A DNA stretch of 64,000 nucleotides from positions 558,001-622,000 of the forward strand of contig NZ_JBNRLS010000001.1 of assembly GCF_050379415.1 (NCBI RefSeq), given 5' to 3'. Shown piece after piece: positions 26,015-34,487 of this stretch. The notes under the pieces are model-generated. The model searched no databases. It was given only the letters and a program-made list of their open reading frames with translations, and had not been told where the DNA came from. Source of the DNA: Marinobacter sp050379415. Lineage in GTDB: Bacteria > Pseudomonadota > Gammaproteobacteria > Pseudomonadales > Oleiphilaceae. Positions within the stretch are counted from its first letter, which is position 1. Every line of letters starts with the position of its first letter. The translations under genes were made by a program, and so were the position numbers.

Positions 26015-26758
26015 TCAGAACGAGACTCTGGCTCCGATAACGGCGAACCAGTCCTCGGTGCCTCCCCCTTCTGCTTCCGCAAAGTCGGCGGTGTCGCCAT
26101 ATTTGCGTTCGTGGACCACGCCCAGGTAGGGCGAGAAGGACCGGTCAACCAGGTCATAGCTCAACCGGAGCCCGGTTTCTGTAGAAACCAGCCCCTTGCC
26201 CACACCAATTTCCCGGTCTTCACTGAAAGCAACAGTGGCATCCAGTGCAGCAGACAGGATCAGGTGATTGGTGAACAGCAGCTCGTACTCGGCATCAAAC
26301 TCCGCCGAAGTATCGCCTTCGTCACTGACATACAGGCTGGCATCCACCTCGAACCAGTGCGGAGCCAGGCCGGTCAGCCCCAACACCCCATAGGTACGGT
26401 CCGGGCCCTCGGGCGTGTCGAAGCGCACGCCGGCCTTGGCGTCGAAGAAGCTGGAAACCGGCGTCTGCAGGAGCAACTGGTTTTCCAGCTTCTCATAGGC
26501 CTCTTCTTCGATCGCGTACTCACCTTTAGTCAGCCAGCGGAACTTGAGTTCATCAGTGCCGTAGAAGGCATCGCCGTTCCAGACCCCCAGTTCCTCGTCA
26601 TCGTCACTGTAACGATATTCCAGTTCCTCGAACTGGACACCCCAGAGGCTCAGCGCGTCCTTCCGGCCGGACTGGTCCTGCGGCATATCACTGCCCAGCA
26701 CGGGCAACGATGGCAACGTCAATGCCAGTGCAAGCGCAGACAGGGTCAAAGTCCTCAT
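26015..26758 (-). CDS. copB: Copper-resistance outer-membrane protein CopB/PcoB
   Basis: 247 residues: signal peptide ending near VLGSD, then a barrel-type sequence typical of CopB (LWGVQFEELEYRYSDDDEELG, FRWLTKGEYA, VHERKYGDTADFAEAEGG) and a C-terminal Phe. The family is usually longer because of a Met/His-repeat N-terminus; that segment is missing here and the mature protein begins almost directly with the barrel. It overlaps copA by 4 bp. Acts with CopA at the outer membrane to limit copper entry or promote export; the mechanism in the family is not settled. Confidence 0.88.
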   Translation of the reverse strand: MRTLTLSALALALTLPSLPVLGSDMPQDQSGRKDALSLWGVQFEELEYRYSDDDEELGVWNGDAFYGTDELKFRWLTKGEYAIEEEAYEKLENQLLLQTPVSSFFDAKAGVRFDTPEGPDRTYGVLGLTGLAPHWFEVDASLYVSDEGDTSAEFDAEYELLFTNHLILSAALDATVAFSEDREIGVGKGLVSTETGLRLSYDLVDRSFSPYLGVVHERKYGDTADFAEAEGGGTEDWFAVIGARVSF

Positions 26759-28521
26759 GCATCACCTCCGTCATTCGCAACTTCAACGCCGGCGGTGTTG
26801 CCCTGGTCCGGACCACCCTCGACCACGACCTTGCGGAACATGCCGGAGGCGGCATGGTAGGACAGGTGGCAATGGAAAGCCCACTGGCCCGGCGCGTCCA
26901 CCTCGGTTTCCATATAGACCGTAGTGCCCGGTTGAACGCTGACGGTGTGTTTAACCGGGTTCCACTCCCCGGCCCCCACATCGAGGATCGACCACATGCC
27001 ATGCAGATGCATCGGATGCGTCATCATGGTTTCGTTAACAAACTTGAACCGGACGCGCTCGCCGTATTGCAGCTTCAATGGTTCCGCGTCCTCATACTTG
27101 ACGCCGTCAATACTCCAGGTATACCGCTCCATGTTGCCGGTCAGGCGCAGTTCGATTTCACGGGTGGGCTCCCGCTCCTCGTACAGTGGCTTCTGGGCCC
27201 GCAAATCCGAGTACGAGAGGAACTTGCCACCATTCGCCGCCACCGGCACCAGGCCGCTACCCTCCGCGTAGAAGGGATCGCTGGCACCACTTTCGGCCAT
27301 GATCATGGCACCGTGATCCATGCCCGAGTGGTCCATTCCGGCCATCGAAGTGCCAGCGTCAGCGGCCATGCCGGAGCTGCCATTCATACTGGCCTGTTCC
27401 ATTGAACCCTGGCTCATGTTGCCATGGTCCATGTCTTCCGCACCGTCGCGGGTCGCCATATCGCCATCGGCCATACCATGCATGCCCCCCATATCGGCCA
27501 TGGTCAGCAATGGCGCCTCTCTCAGTTCGGGCACGGGCCCTTGCATGCCTTCCTCAGGCGCCAGAGTCGCCCTCGCATAGCCCGACCGCCCCATGGATTC
27601 GGCGAAGATGGTGTAGGCCTCGGCGGTCTTCGGCCGGACAATGACATCGTAGGTTTCCGCCACACCGATACGGAACTCGTCCACGGTAACCGGCTGCACG
27701 TTATTGCCATCGGCCTGAACCACGGTCATCTCCAGACCCGGAATCCGGATATCAAAGTACGCCATGGCGGACGAGTTGATGAATCGAAGACGGATGCGTT
27801 CACCCGGCTCGAATACGCCGGTCCAGTTCTGCTCGGGCCCCTTGCCGTTGATCAGGCCGGTAAAACCCTGAACGTCCTCCACGTCGGCCTTCATCATGCG
27901 CATGTCGCCCCAGGCCAGACGGTCCTGCAGGGCGGTCATGAAACCGTGCTTAGAGATATCGGCAAAGAAATCCCCGACCGTCTGCTGCTGACGGTTGTAG
28001 TAATCCGGCATCATCTTCAGGTTACGCATGACCCGGTTGGCATCGTGCGGGTGTTTGTCGGTGAGCTGGACCACATAGTCCCGGTCGTACCGGAAGGGCT
28101 CGCGCCCCTCGGGTTCGATCACGATTGCACCATAGGCGCCGTTGGGCTCCTGAAAACCGGAATGGCTGTGGAACCAGTAGGTGCCGCTCTGCACGATGGG
28201 AAACTCGTACGTGAACGTCTCACCGGGCTGGATACCCTCAAAGCTGATACCCGGCACACCATCCTGCTCGAACGGCAGGATCAGTCCGTGCCAGTGAATG
28301 GAGGTCGGCTCATCCAGATTATTGGTGACATTGATCGTCACGCTCTCCCCTTCCTTGAACCTGAGTACCGGTCCGGGAGAGGCTCCGTTGTAGCCGATGC
28401 CCTCTTTCACAAAGTCACCGGTGTCGATCATCACGCGGTCCACGGTGAGGCTGTACTCACCGGCAGCGGCCATCACAGGCATAAGGAGCCCGAGGGCCCC
28501 TGCCATAAGGGCGTTTTTCAT
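26755..28521 (-). CDS. copA: Multicopper oxidase CopA/PcoA family
   Basis: 588 residues from the ATG at 28521 (AGGAGTAACCAACAC upstream). Cupredoxin domains in order with copper ligands HWHG, HSHSGF, HPMHLHG and HCHLSYHAASGM, so types 1, 2 and 3 copper sites look intact. An internal Met/Asp/His-rich loop (about 345-415, e.g. MSQGSMEQASMNGSSGM) replaces the linker, as in PcoA, and could bind Cu(I). The signal is Sec-like (MKNALMAGALGLLMPVMAAA); no twin-Arg motif is visible, unlike PcoA. Oxidises periplasmic Cu(I) to the less toxic Cu(II). Middle gene of the copI-copA-copB operon. Confidence 0.93.
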   Translation of the reverse strand: MKNALMAGALGLLMPVMAAAGEYSLTVDRVMIDTGDFVKEGIGYNGASPGPVLRFKEGESVTINVTNNLDEPTSIHWHGLILPFEQDGVPGISFEGIQPGETFTYEFPIVQSGTYWFHSHSGFQEPNGAYGAIVIEPEGREPFRYDRDYVVQLTDKHPHDANRVMRNLKMMPDYYNRQQQTVGDFFADISKHGFMTALQDRLAWGDMRMMKADVEDVQGFTGLINGKGPEQNWTGVFEPGERIRLRFINSSAMAYFDIRIPGLEMTVVQADGNNVQPVTVDEFRIGVAETYDVIVRPKTAEAYTIFAESMGRSGYARATLAPEEGMQGPVPELREAPLLTMADMGGMHGMADGDMATRDGAEDMDHGNMSQGSMEQASMNGSSGMAADAGTSMAGMDHSGMDHGAMIMAESGASDPFYAEGSGLVPVAANGGKFLSYSDLRAQKPLYEEREPTREIELRLTGNMERYTWSIDGVKYEDAEPLKLQYGERVRFKFVNETMMTHPMHLHGMWSILDVGAGEWNPVKHTVSVQPGTTVYMETEVDAPGQWAFHCHLSYHAASGMFRKVVVEGGPDQGNTAGVEVANDGGDA

Positions 28522-28549
28522 GTGTTGGTTACTCCTGGAATACTGCAAC

Positions 28550-28575
28550 GGGAGCACCGGAAAAGTGGTGCTCCC
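28550..28575. terminator. Hairpin between copI and copA
   Basis: GGGAGCACC (28550-28558) pairs with GGTGCTCCC (28567-28575). No T-run follows on minus, so it is more likely an attenuator or mRNA-stabilising hairpin that sets the copI:copA ratio than a full terminator. Confidence 0.5.
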
Positions 28576-28597
28576 TTCTTATCGTCCTCGGGCGGGA

Positions 28598-29155
28598 TCA
28601 GTCTGCGCGGGCCTGGGTGTCGGCTGCGGAATCGAAGTTCACGTCACCGTACATTCCGGATTGGTAGTGGCCAGGGATATTGCAGGCGAATTCCATGTTG
28701 GTCTTGCTGCTGAAGGTCCAGATGATTTCCTTCTTCTGGCCCGGCTCGAGCAGTACGCTGTTGGGATCATCATGCTTCATGGTGTGGCCGTTACCCATAT
28801 CCATATTCATCATGTCCTCATTGAGCTTGCCACCCTGAATCACGCCGTGCTCGACCATCATCTTCATTTCGTCCCGATGGGCCTCGTGCATATCGGGAGT
28901 ACCGATATTGAATTCATGCACCAGTCTGCCCTTGTTCTCGATCATGAAACGCACGGTCTCGCCTCGAGTAACCTCGATGGCTTCGGGTTCGTAATAGTTG
29001 TCGTGCATTTCCACCTGGATGGTGCGGGAAACATCGCCTGCATTTCCGGGCTCACCAATGCTGCTTCCATGACCACCACCGTGACTGCCTGCGGCAAATG
29101 TAGTTGCGGTCATCGACATGGCCGCAGCCGCAACAAAAAGCTTTGATGCATTCAT
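28598..29155 (-). CDS. copI: Periplasmic cupredoxin (CopI-like)
   Basis: 185 residues with a signal peptide ending near TTFAAGS, then a blue-copper fold. The type-1 site is recognisable: His in RLVHEFN (about residue 85) and Cys-His-Met in FACNIPGHYQSGM (near the C-terminus). A Met/His-rich insert (MMNMDMGNGHTMKHDD) lies between them. CopI proteins are periplasmic, copper-inducible cupredoxins that protect against copper in Rubrivivax and Vibrio. First gene of the copI-copA-copB operon, divergent from cusR. Confidence 0.88.
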   Translation of the reverse strand: MNASKLFVAAAAMSMTATTFAAGSHGGGHGSSIGEPGNAGDVSRTIQVEMHDNYYEPEAIEVTRGETVRFMIENKGRLVHEFNIGTPDMHEAHRDEMKMMVEHGVIQGGKLNEDMMNMDMGNGHTMKHDDPNSVLLEPGQKKEIIWTFSSKTNMEFACNIPGHYQSGMYGDVNFDSAADTQARAD

Positions 29156-29238
29156 CCCATCTTCTCCTGTGAAATAATGTGCGTTAGTACGCCAGTCGGC
29201 TTGCCCTGAAACTTGAGCAATGCCAAGAAACGATTGAT

Positions 29239-29270
29239 ACCATCTCGCACAAACCTGAATCCTTTCTGAA
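29239..29270 (-). promoter_or_regulatory. copI promoter repeat (TTCAG-N6-TTCAG)
   Basis: CTGAA at 29255-29259 and 29266-29270 on plus. Oriented to copI. No FNR-like dyad at the expected distance. About 100 bp from the copI ATG. Confidence 0.6.
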
Positions 29271-29289
29271 AATGACCAACAATTTAGAG

Positions 29290-29321
29290 TTCAGGCTGAA
29301 TTCAGGTAAGTCAGTGACACT
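29290..29321 (+). promoter_or_regulatory. cusRS promoter repeat (TTCAG-N6-TTCAG), autoregulatory
   Basis: TTCAG at 29290-29294 and 29301-29305, read on plus. It lies 52 bp before the cusR ATG, so the regulator probably controls itself. It is the mirror image of the copI copy, which is 20 bp away. Confidence 0.6.
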
Positions 29322-29357
29322 GACGCGGCCGACAAGACGCCGATAAGGAAAAGAAAC

Positions 29358-30023
29358 ATGCGCCTACTGCTTGTTGAGGATGACCGCTTGCTGGCCGATG
29401 GCCTGGCCCGCCAGCTTGAAAAAGCGGGCTTCAGTGTGGATATCACCTCCATGGTCCGGGAGGCTGTGATGCTGGGAGAACAGGAGGACTACCGGGCGGT
29501 GGTTCTGGATCTTGGGTTGCCCGACGGGAGCGGCCTGGATGTATTGAGGAAATGGCGTGCGAACCAGATCAACCTGCCGGTCCTGATTCTGACAGCCAGG
29601 GGCGACTGGCAGGACAAGGTAAATGGCCTGAAGGCCGGCGCGGACGATTACCTGGCCAAACCCTTCCAGACCGAAGAACTGATCGCCCGCCTCAATGCCA
29701 TTGTCCGCCGCAGTGAAGGCAGGGTTCACTCGGTGGTGAAAGCGGGCCGGTTCGAGCTGGATGAGAATCGCCAGAGCCTGAAACTGGCCGACGGCACCGA
29801 GCACACTCTGACCGGCACCGAATTCCGACTGCTCCGCTGCCTGATGAGCCGCCCCCGGCATGTGTTTTCCAAGGAACAGTTGATGGAGCAGCTTTACAAC
29901 CTCAACGACAGCCCCAGCGAGAATGTGATCGAGGCTTACATCCGGCGCCTGAGGAAACTGGTGGGCCCGGACACCATCGCAACACGACGGGGCCAGGGTT
30001 ATCTGTTCAATGACACTGTTTAA
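29358..30023 (+). CDS. cusR: OmpR-family response regulator, copper-responsive (CusR/CopR type)
   Basis: 221 residues. Receiver domain with acidic pair (VEDDRLLADG), phospho-acceptor Asp in VLDLGLPDGSG (about residue 51), Thr in LILTARG and Lys in YLAKPFQ; then a winged-helix DNA-binding domain (LTGTEFRLLRCLMSRPRHVF, VIEAYIRRLRKLVG). OmpR-family regulators bind direct repeats with an 11-bp period, which matches the repeats at the copper promoters, including the one before this gene. It overlaps the sensor gene by 14 bp. Confidence 0.92.
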   Translation: MRLLLVEDDRLLADGLARQLEKAGFSVDITSMVREAVMLGEQEDYRAVVLDLGLPDGSGLDVLRKWRANQINLPVLILTARGDWQDKVNGLKAGADDYLAKPFQTEELIARLNAIVRRSEGRVHSVVKAGRFELDENRQSLKLADGTEHTLTGTEFRLLRCLMSRPRHVFSKEQLMEQLYNLNDSPSENVIEAYIRRLRKLVGPDTIATRRGQGYLFNDTV

Positions 30024-31347
30024 GAAGCCGGTGTCCGTGAAGGGCACCCTGCTCGTCCTGCTGTTACCCGCCGGCATCGGCCTGATGGCTCTGGCCTGGC
30101 TGGTACACGGGCTATTACTGGACCGGATGGCAAGGGAATTCGTTGAAAGCCGACTGAAGGACGAGGTCGCGTTCCTTGAACACCAGATCCGGGAATCCGG
30201 CGGTCGCATCGACACACTCCAGACCGGCGACTATTTCCAGGAAGTCTTTCACCATTCCTTTGCCATCCAGTCTCCCTTCCGCACCCTCATTTCCCCGGAA
30301 TCCTGGACGCCTCTGCTGATGCCCTTGCTCGAGTCCGGGCCGGACGGTGCCACTCAGGTCGATCGCAGAGGGAGTGCGGACAGCCCCTCCAGTATCCTGG
30401 CCTACAGGGCGTCGTTCCGGGTTGGCGACACACCCATTGTCGTGATTGTCTCCGAAGATCTGGGCGCCCTGAAACGCAGCCAGGCCGAGCTGCATGCGTG
30501 GACCGCCATTGTCTCCATTCTTCTGATCGTGCTGCTCGTTGCGGTGATCTGGCTGGGCATCACCCTGTCCATGCGGCCCGTCGTGACCCTCAAGGCTGCT
30601 CTGAAAAGGCTTCAGGATGGCGAAATCTCTCGTATTGCCGTTCAGGCCCCGGAGGAGTTCCAGCCCCTGGTGCAACAGCTCAACCAATTGCTCGATTCCC
30701 TCGACCAGCGACTGGAACGCTCCCGGGATGCGCTGGCGAATCTGTCGCACAGCGTCAAAACCCCCATCGCGGCAACCCGGCAGATACTGGAGGATACCAG
30801 CCGCCCGCTGGACGCCCCCCTCAGACACGAAATGGCGGCCCGACTCGGGGATATCGACAAACAGCTTGAAGCGGAAATGCGCCGGAGCCGGTTTGCCGGC
30901 CCTCAAGTGGGGAAAAGCGCCTACCCGGTCAAGCAGGCACGGGATCTTCTCTGGATGCTGGGCAGGCTCTATCCGGAAAAGTCCTTCGAATTATCCTCCG
31001 AATTGATGGAGGAACGGCGTTGGCCGCTCGAGGAACACGATCTGAACGAAGTGCTCGGCAATCTGCTGGATAATGCGGGCAAGTGGTCGGAAAAGACTGT
31101 CGAGCTCTCACTATTGGAGGAAGACGGCCGAATGATCATGCGGGTCGAGGATGACGGCCCCGGAGTTCACTCCGAATCCGTGCCTTCTCTCGGTGTCCGC
31201 GGGCTTCGGCTGGATGAACAGACTCCGGGCCACGGACTTGGCTTGGCCATCGTCAGAGAAATCACCGAACGTTACGGTGGTACACTTACGTTTGACACCG
31301 GGGCTCGGGGCGGCCTTCGCGCCCTGATCGATATTCCCTGGACGTGA
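30010..31347 (+). CDS. cusS: Sensor histidine kinase, partner of CusR
   Basis: 445 residues. TM1 at about 13-35, a periplasmic sensor of roughly 130 residues, TM2 at about 165-185, then HAMP, dimerisation and ATPase domains. Phospho-acceptor His in LSHSVKTPIAATRQIL (about 255), N-box LLDNAGKWSEK, G1 DDGPGV and G2 GHGLGLAI. The 14-bp overlap with cusR fixes the pair. The sensor domain lacks an obvious Met/His cluster, so copper sensing is inferred from neighbours, not seen. Confidence 0.9.
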   Translation: MTLFKKPVSVKGTLLVLLLPAGIGLMALAWLVHGLLLDRMAREFVESRLKDEVAFLEHQIRESGGRIDTLQTGDYFQEVFHHSFAIQSPFRTLISPESWTPLLMPLLESGPDGATQVDRRGSADSPSSILAYRASFRVGDTPIVVIVSEDLGALKRSQAELHAWTAIVSILLIVLLVAVIWLGITLSMRPVVTLKAALKRLQDGEISRIAVQAPEEFQPLVQQLNQLLDSLDQRLERSRDALANLSHSVKTPIAATRQILEDTSRPLDAPLRHEMAARLGDIDKQLEAEMRRSRFAGPQVGKSAYPVKQARDLLWMLGRLYPEKSFELSSELMEERRWPLEEHDLNEVLGNLLDNAGKWSEKTVELSLLEEDGRMIMRVEDDGPGVHSESVPSLGVRGLRLDEQTPGHGLGLAIVREITERYGGTLTFDTGARGGLRALIDIPWT

Positions 31348-31378
31348 ACCTGAAAAAGTGGGTGGGGCAATTCGTTTT

Positions 31379-32272
31379 ATGAGTGAACCCGGAAGTGGTG
31401 AATGCGGTTGTAAGTCAGTCAATACCGGGACCCCAACTCCGGCGGCGCCCGTAACATCCGGCGAATGGGTCAGCCTGTACCGTATTCCGAAAATGGACTG
31501 CCCATCGGAAGAACGGATGATTCGCATGGCGCTGGACAGCTGTGCGCAGATCGGCGGACTGTCATTCGATCTGGAAAATCGCCAGCTCCGGGTGCTTCAT
31601 GACGGCGAAGCCCAACCTGTGACTGACAGGCTCCTGCCCCTGGGACTGGGGGCAACCCTGCAGGAGACACGCGCGGCGGATCCGGACGCCATCGAAGCTG
31701 CCACAGTAGCGGCGACTCGTGCCGGTGAAGAATCCGGCACCCTGAAGATCCTGCTGGCCATCAATGCGGTGATGTTCGTGCTGGAACTGACCATCGGCGT
31801 AATCGCCCAGTCCACCGCCCTGATTGCAGATTCCCTCGACATGTTCGCCGATGCTGCTGTCTATGGTCTGTCACTGTATGCCGTTGCCCATAGCCTCCGG
31901 ATGCAGGTGCGCGCAGCCCATTTTGCCGGCGTTCTGCAATTGATCCTGGCCCTCGGGGTACTGCTGGAAGTGGGCCGGCGTTTCCTGCTGGGCAGCGAGC
32001 CGGAATCGGCGCTAATGATGGTGATGGCTCTGATTGCCCTGGTGGCCAACAGCACCTGTCTGATCCTGATCTCGAGGCACCGGCATGGTGGCGCCCACAT
32101 GAAAGCCAGCTGGATTTTCTCCGCCAACGACGTGATCATTAATCTCGGGGTTATCGTAGCAGGCGTCCTTGTGGCCTGGACCGGTTCCAACTATCCCGAC
32201 CTCGTGGTCGGCACCATAGTGGGTCTGATCGTACTTGACGGTGCCCGGCGCATTCTGGCGCTCAAATCCTGA
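31379..32272 (+). CDS. Cation-efflux (CDF-like) membrane protein with N-terminal HMA-like domain
   Basis: About 297 residues from the ATG at 31379; a GTG at 31358 would add seven residues. N-terminal Cys cluster (GECGCKS) and a 60-residue HMA-like domain (YRIPKMDCPSEERMIRMALD), in which MDCPSEE replaces the usual MxCxxC, so only one Cys is present. Then six helices of the cation-diffusion family with ADSLDMFADAAVYGLSLY and the second SANDVIINLGVIVAG. The cytoplasmic C-terminal CDF domain is absent. Probably exports a divalent metal. Ends 12 bp before cadR. Confidence 0.85.
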   Translation: MSEPGSGECGCKSVNTGTPTPAAPVTSGEWVSLYRIPKMDCPSEERMIRMALDSCAQIGGLSFDLENRQLRVLHDGEAQPVTDRLLPLGLGATLQETRAADPDAIEAATVAATRAGEESGTLKILLAINAVMFVLELTIGVIAQSTALIADSLDMFADAAVYGLSLYAVAHSLRMQVRAAHFAGVLQLILALGVLLEVGRRFLLGSEPESALMMVMALIALVANSTCLILISRHRHGGAHMKASWIFSANDVIINLGVIVAGVLVAWTGSNYPDLVVGTIVGLIVLDGARRILALKS

Positions 32273-32284
32273 AGGAGGGGAGCC

Positions 32285-32743
32285 TTGAGAATCGGAGCCA
32301 TTGCCAGACAGGCGAGCATTCCCGTAGAGACCATCCGATATTACGAGAAGATCGGTCTTCTGCCCGAACCGGTCCGTGATTCCAGCGGCTATCGCAGCTA
32401 CCGACAGGCCCATCTGGACCGGCTGCTGTTCATCAAACGCTGTCGTAACCTCGATATGGCCCAGGACGAGATCCGCGAACTGATCCGTCTGGCGGAACAA
32501 CCTGAGGCGGACTGCAGTGATGTGGATGCTCTGCTGGCGCGTCACCTGGATCATGTGCGGGAGCGCCTGAAGGAGCTGGCAAGCCTGGAGCAGACCCTGG
32601 AAAAGCTGCAGGCCGCCTGCAGTGACGGGGGCACGGTCAGCGAATGCGGCATACTCGGAGGGCTGACCTCCGAGCTCGACAAACTGGACATGGCCAGTGA
32701 CCACAACCACGTACCTGGCACCCACGGCCAGGGCCACAGCTGA
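32285..32743 (+). CDS. cadR: MerR-family Cd(II)/Pb(II)-responsive regulator CadR
   Basis: 152 residues from a TTG at 32285 preceded by GAAGGAGGGG. HTH region RIGAIARQASIPVETIRYYEKIGLL is typical MerR. The metal-sensing pattern of the CadR/PbrR branch is visible: ADCSDVDALL (first Cys), then AACSDGG and SECGIL, plus a His-rich C-terminus (HNHVPGTHGQGHS) found in CadR. It binds the dyad at 32774-32794 and activates the CDF gene downstream when Cd(II), Zn(II) or Pb(II) is present. Confidence 0.9.
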   Translation: MRIGAIARQASIPVETIRYYEKIGLLPEPVRDSSGYRSYRQAHLDRLLFIKRCRNLDMAQDEIRELIRLAEQPEADCSDVDALLARHLDHVRERLKELASLEQTLEKLQAACSDGGTVSECGILGGLTSELDKLDMASDHNHVPGTHGQGHS

Positions 32744-32770
32744 CGATTTCCAGGGACCCGACTCCGGGGA

Positions 32771-32803
32771 TTGACCCTGTAGCTGCTACAGGGTTTTTAC
32801 TAT
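32771..32803 (+). promoter_or_regulatory. CadR/PbrR-type operator-promoter
   Basis: TTGACC (32771-32776) and a TTACTA/TACTAT -10 are separated by 20-21 bp. Inside lies a perfect 9-3-9 dyad, arms ACCCTGTAG and CTACAGGGT (32774-32794), close to the known PbrR/CadR consensus. Drives the downstream CDF gene. Confidence 0.85.
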
Positions 32804-32828
32804 AGGCAACTGACCACAGGAGGACATC

Positions 32829-33500
32829 ATGGCCTGCAGTTGCTCGGCTCCCGAACCCAAATCCCCCGCCCCCGGCTTCCGCAAGGCTCTCTGGATCGCC
32901 CTGTGGGTGAACCTTGCCATGTTCCTGGTGGAGGGTATTGCCAGCATCCAGTCCGGCTCGGTCTCATTGATGGCCGATGCCATCGACTTCTTTGGCGACA
33001 GTGCCAACTACATCCTTTCCCTGAGCGTCTTGTCGATGGGCATGCTTTGGCGCGGCCGAGCCGCCATGATCAAGGGTCTCACCATGGCCACCTTTGGCCT
33101 TGCAGTCTGGGCCCGGGCCATCTGGGTAGCCCAGAGCGGAATCACGCCGGAACCGCTGACCATGGGCGCCGTGGGTCTGCTGGCGCTGGCAGCCAATGTG
33201 AGTGTCGCCGTCATGCTGTTCCGCTTCCGGGAGGGTGACTCGGACATGCGCTCGGTGTGGCTGTGCAGCCGCAACGACGCCATCAGCAATATTGCGGTCA
33301 TGGGCGCTGCCCTGGGTGTCTTTGGCACCGGCACGGCCTGGCCGGACCTGGTGGTGGCAGCCATCATGGGCAGCCTCGCGGTTACTGCCGGCATCAGTGT
33401 GGTTCGCCATGCCCGCAAGGACATCTTCGAGGCACGGGCCGGCGCCATGGAGCCCGCCACCAAGAGCTCTAGAACGCGAGGGAAATCATTACCGGGATAA
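32829..33500 (+). CDS. Cation-efflux (CDF-type) transporter, CadR target
   Basis: 223 residues with six helices. N-terminal Cys motif (ACSCSAPEP), then VSLMADAIDFFGDSANYILSLS and CSRNDAISNIAVMGAAL, the two metal-binding Asp clusters of the family. It lacks the C-terminal cytoplasmic domain. Preceded by GGAGGACATC and by the CadR promoter, so it is likely a Cd/Zn/Pb exporter. Its last 32 bp overlap the 3' end of the convergent AEC gene. Confidence 0.87.
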   Translation: MACSCSAPEPKSPAPGFRKALWIALWVNLAMFLVEGIASIQSGSVSLMADAIDFFGDSANYILSLSVLSMGMLWRGRAAMIKGLTMATFGLAVWARAIWVAQSGITPEPLTMGAVGLLALAANVSVAVMLFRFREGDSDMRSVWLCSRNDAISNIAVMGAALGVFGTGTAWPDLVVAAIMGSLAVTAGISVVRHARKDIFEARAGAMEPATKSSRTRGKSLPG

Positions 33501-34386
33501 ACGCCAGCGCAAAAAGGGTGGTCAGCAGTACCGTGCCTGCCGCCTGCCTTGGCGCAGTATCCAGCAAGGTGGCAATCACTACGGTGTTGGCTGCGATCGG
33601 TGTGATAGAGATCAGGAACATGGCCTGGTGCACGGCGGTATCGTAAATGCCCAGGATGTTGGCATCCAGCCACCAGAACAGAATGGCCACCAGCGGCCAG
33701 ACCACGAACTTGCCGAAGAAGGCCAGCCCGGTGAACCGGATATTGCCGGCCAGTCCCCGGAACGAGGTAATGCTCATACCAATGATCATCATGCCCAGGA
33801 TGCTGTAAGCGCCGCGCAGGTTGTCGAACAGCGGTACAAAGATATCCGGGATCCGGAACCCGGACAGGTTGAGCGCCACCGCCGCGAGAAACGCGTATAC
33901 CGAAGGCAGCTTTACCACCCGCCAGAGTGAATCCTTGAGATCGTAACGACCCCGTGCCGCCAGATAGAACCCCACCGAATTCTCGAACAGCGTGGTGCCA
34001 AGCATACACACGATATACAGACCCAGCCCCTCTTCCCCGAACAGCAGCAGAGCCACCGGCACGCCGAAATAACCGGTATTCCCGGAGCCCACACAAAGGG
34101 GAATGATGCTGGCGCTGCCGTCAGTAACCACCCGCCTCGCCAGCTTCAACTGGGCAATGCCAAGGACTGAAGATATCGCGAAGACCAGAAACGGGAGCAG
34201 GACCACTTCTGGCGACAGCGGCGCCGCCATCACCCCGGAAAACACCACCGACGGCGTGACAATGTAGAGCATGATCCCGGCGATATGTTTGCCGCTGGCT
34301 TCCAGGAAACGACCGGCTATCCAGCCCAGGGCAACCGTGACATACAGGGGGATCAGCTTCAGGAATAGCGCCAGTGCAGCGGCCAT
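33469..34386 (-). CDS. AEC (auxin efflux carrier-like) family transporter
   Basis: 305 residues with ten hydrophobic segments, the normal AEC size. Conserved GSGNTGYFGVPVALLLFGEEGLGLY and LIGMSIT-type TM regions are seen. AEC carriers in bacteria usually move dicarboxylates or similar anions; the substrate here is unknown. It converges on the CDF gene and overlaps its end, and it is divergent from the denitrification genes beyond 34488. No functional link to either is evident. Confidence 0.87.
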   Translation of the reverse strand: MAAALALFLKLIPLYVTVALGWIAGRFLEASGKHIAGIMLYIVTPSVVFSGVMAAPLSPEVVLLPFLVFAISSVLGIAQLKLARRVVTDGSASIIPLCVGSGNTGYFGVPVALLLFGEEGLGLYIVCMLGTTLFENSVGFYLAARGRYDLKDSLWRVVKLPSVYAFLAAVALNLSGFRIPDIFVPLFDNLRGAYSILGMMIIGMSITSFRGLAGNIRFTGLAFFGKFVVWPLVAILFWWLDANILGIYDTAVHQAMFLISITPIAANTVVIATLLDTAPRQAAGTVLLTTLFALAFIPVMISLAF

Positions 34387-34487
34387 CGAGGACTCCGGAC
34401 AACAGGATTGAAGTTCAGCGCGCGAAGTCTATCACCTACCCCTCCGGAGGTAACTCCCCGGCGCAATAGTGTGAAATTCGGTAATGC

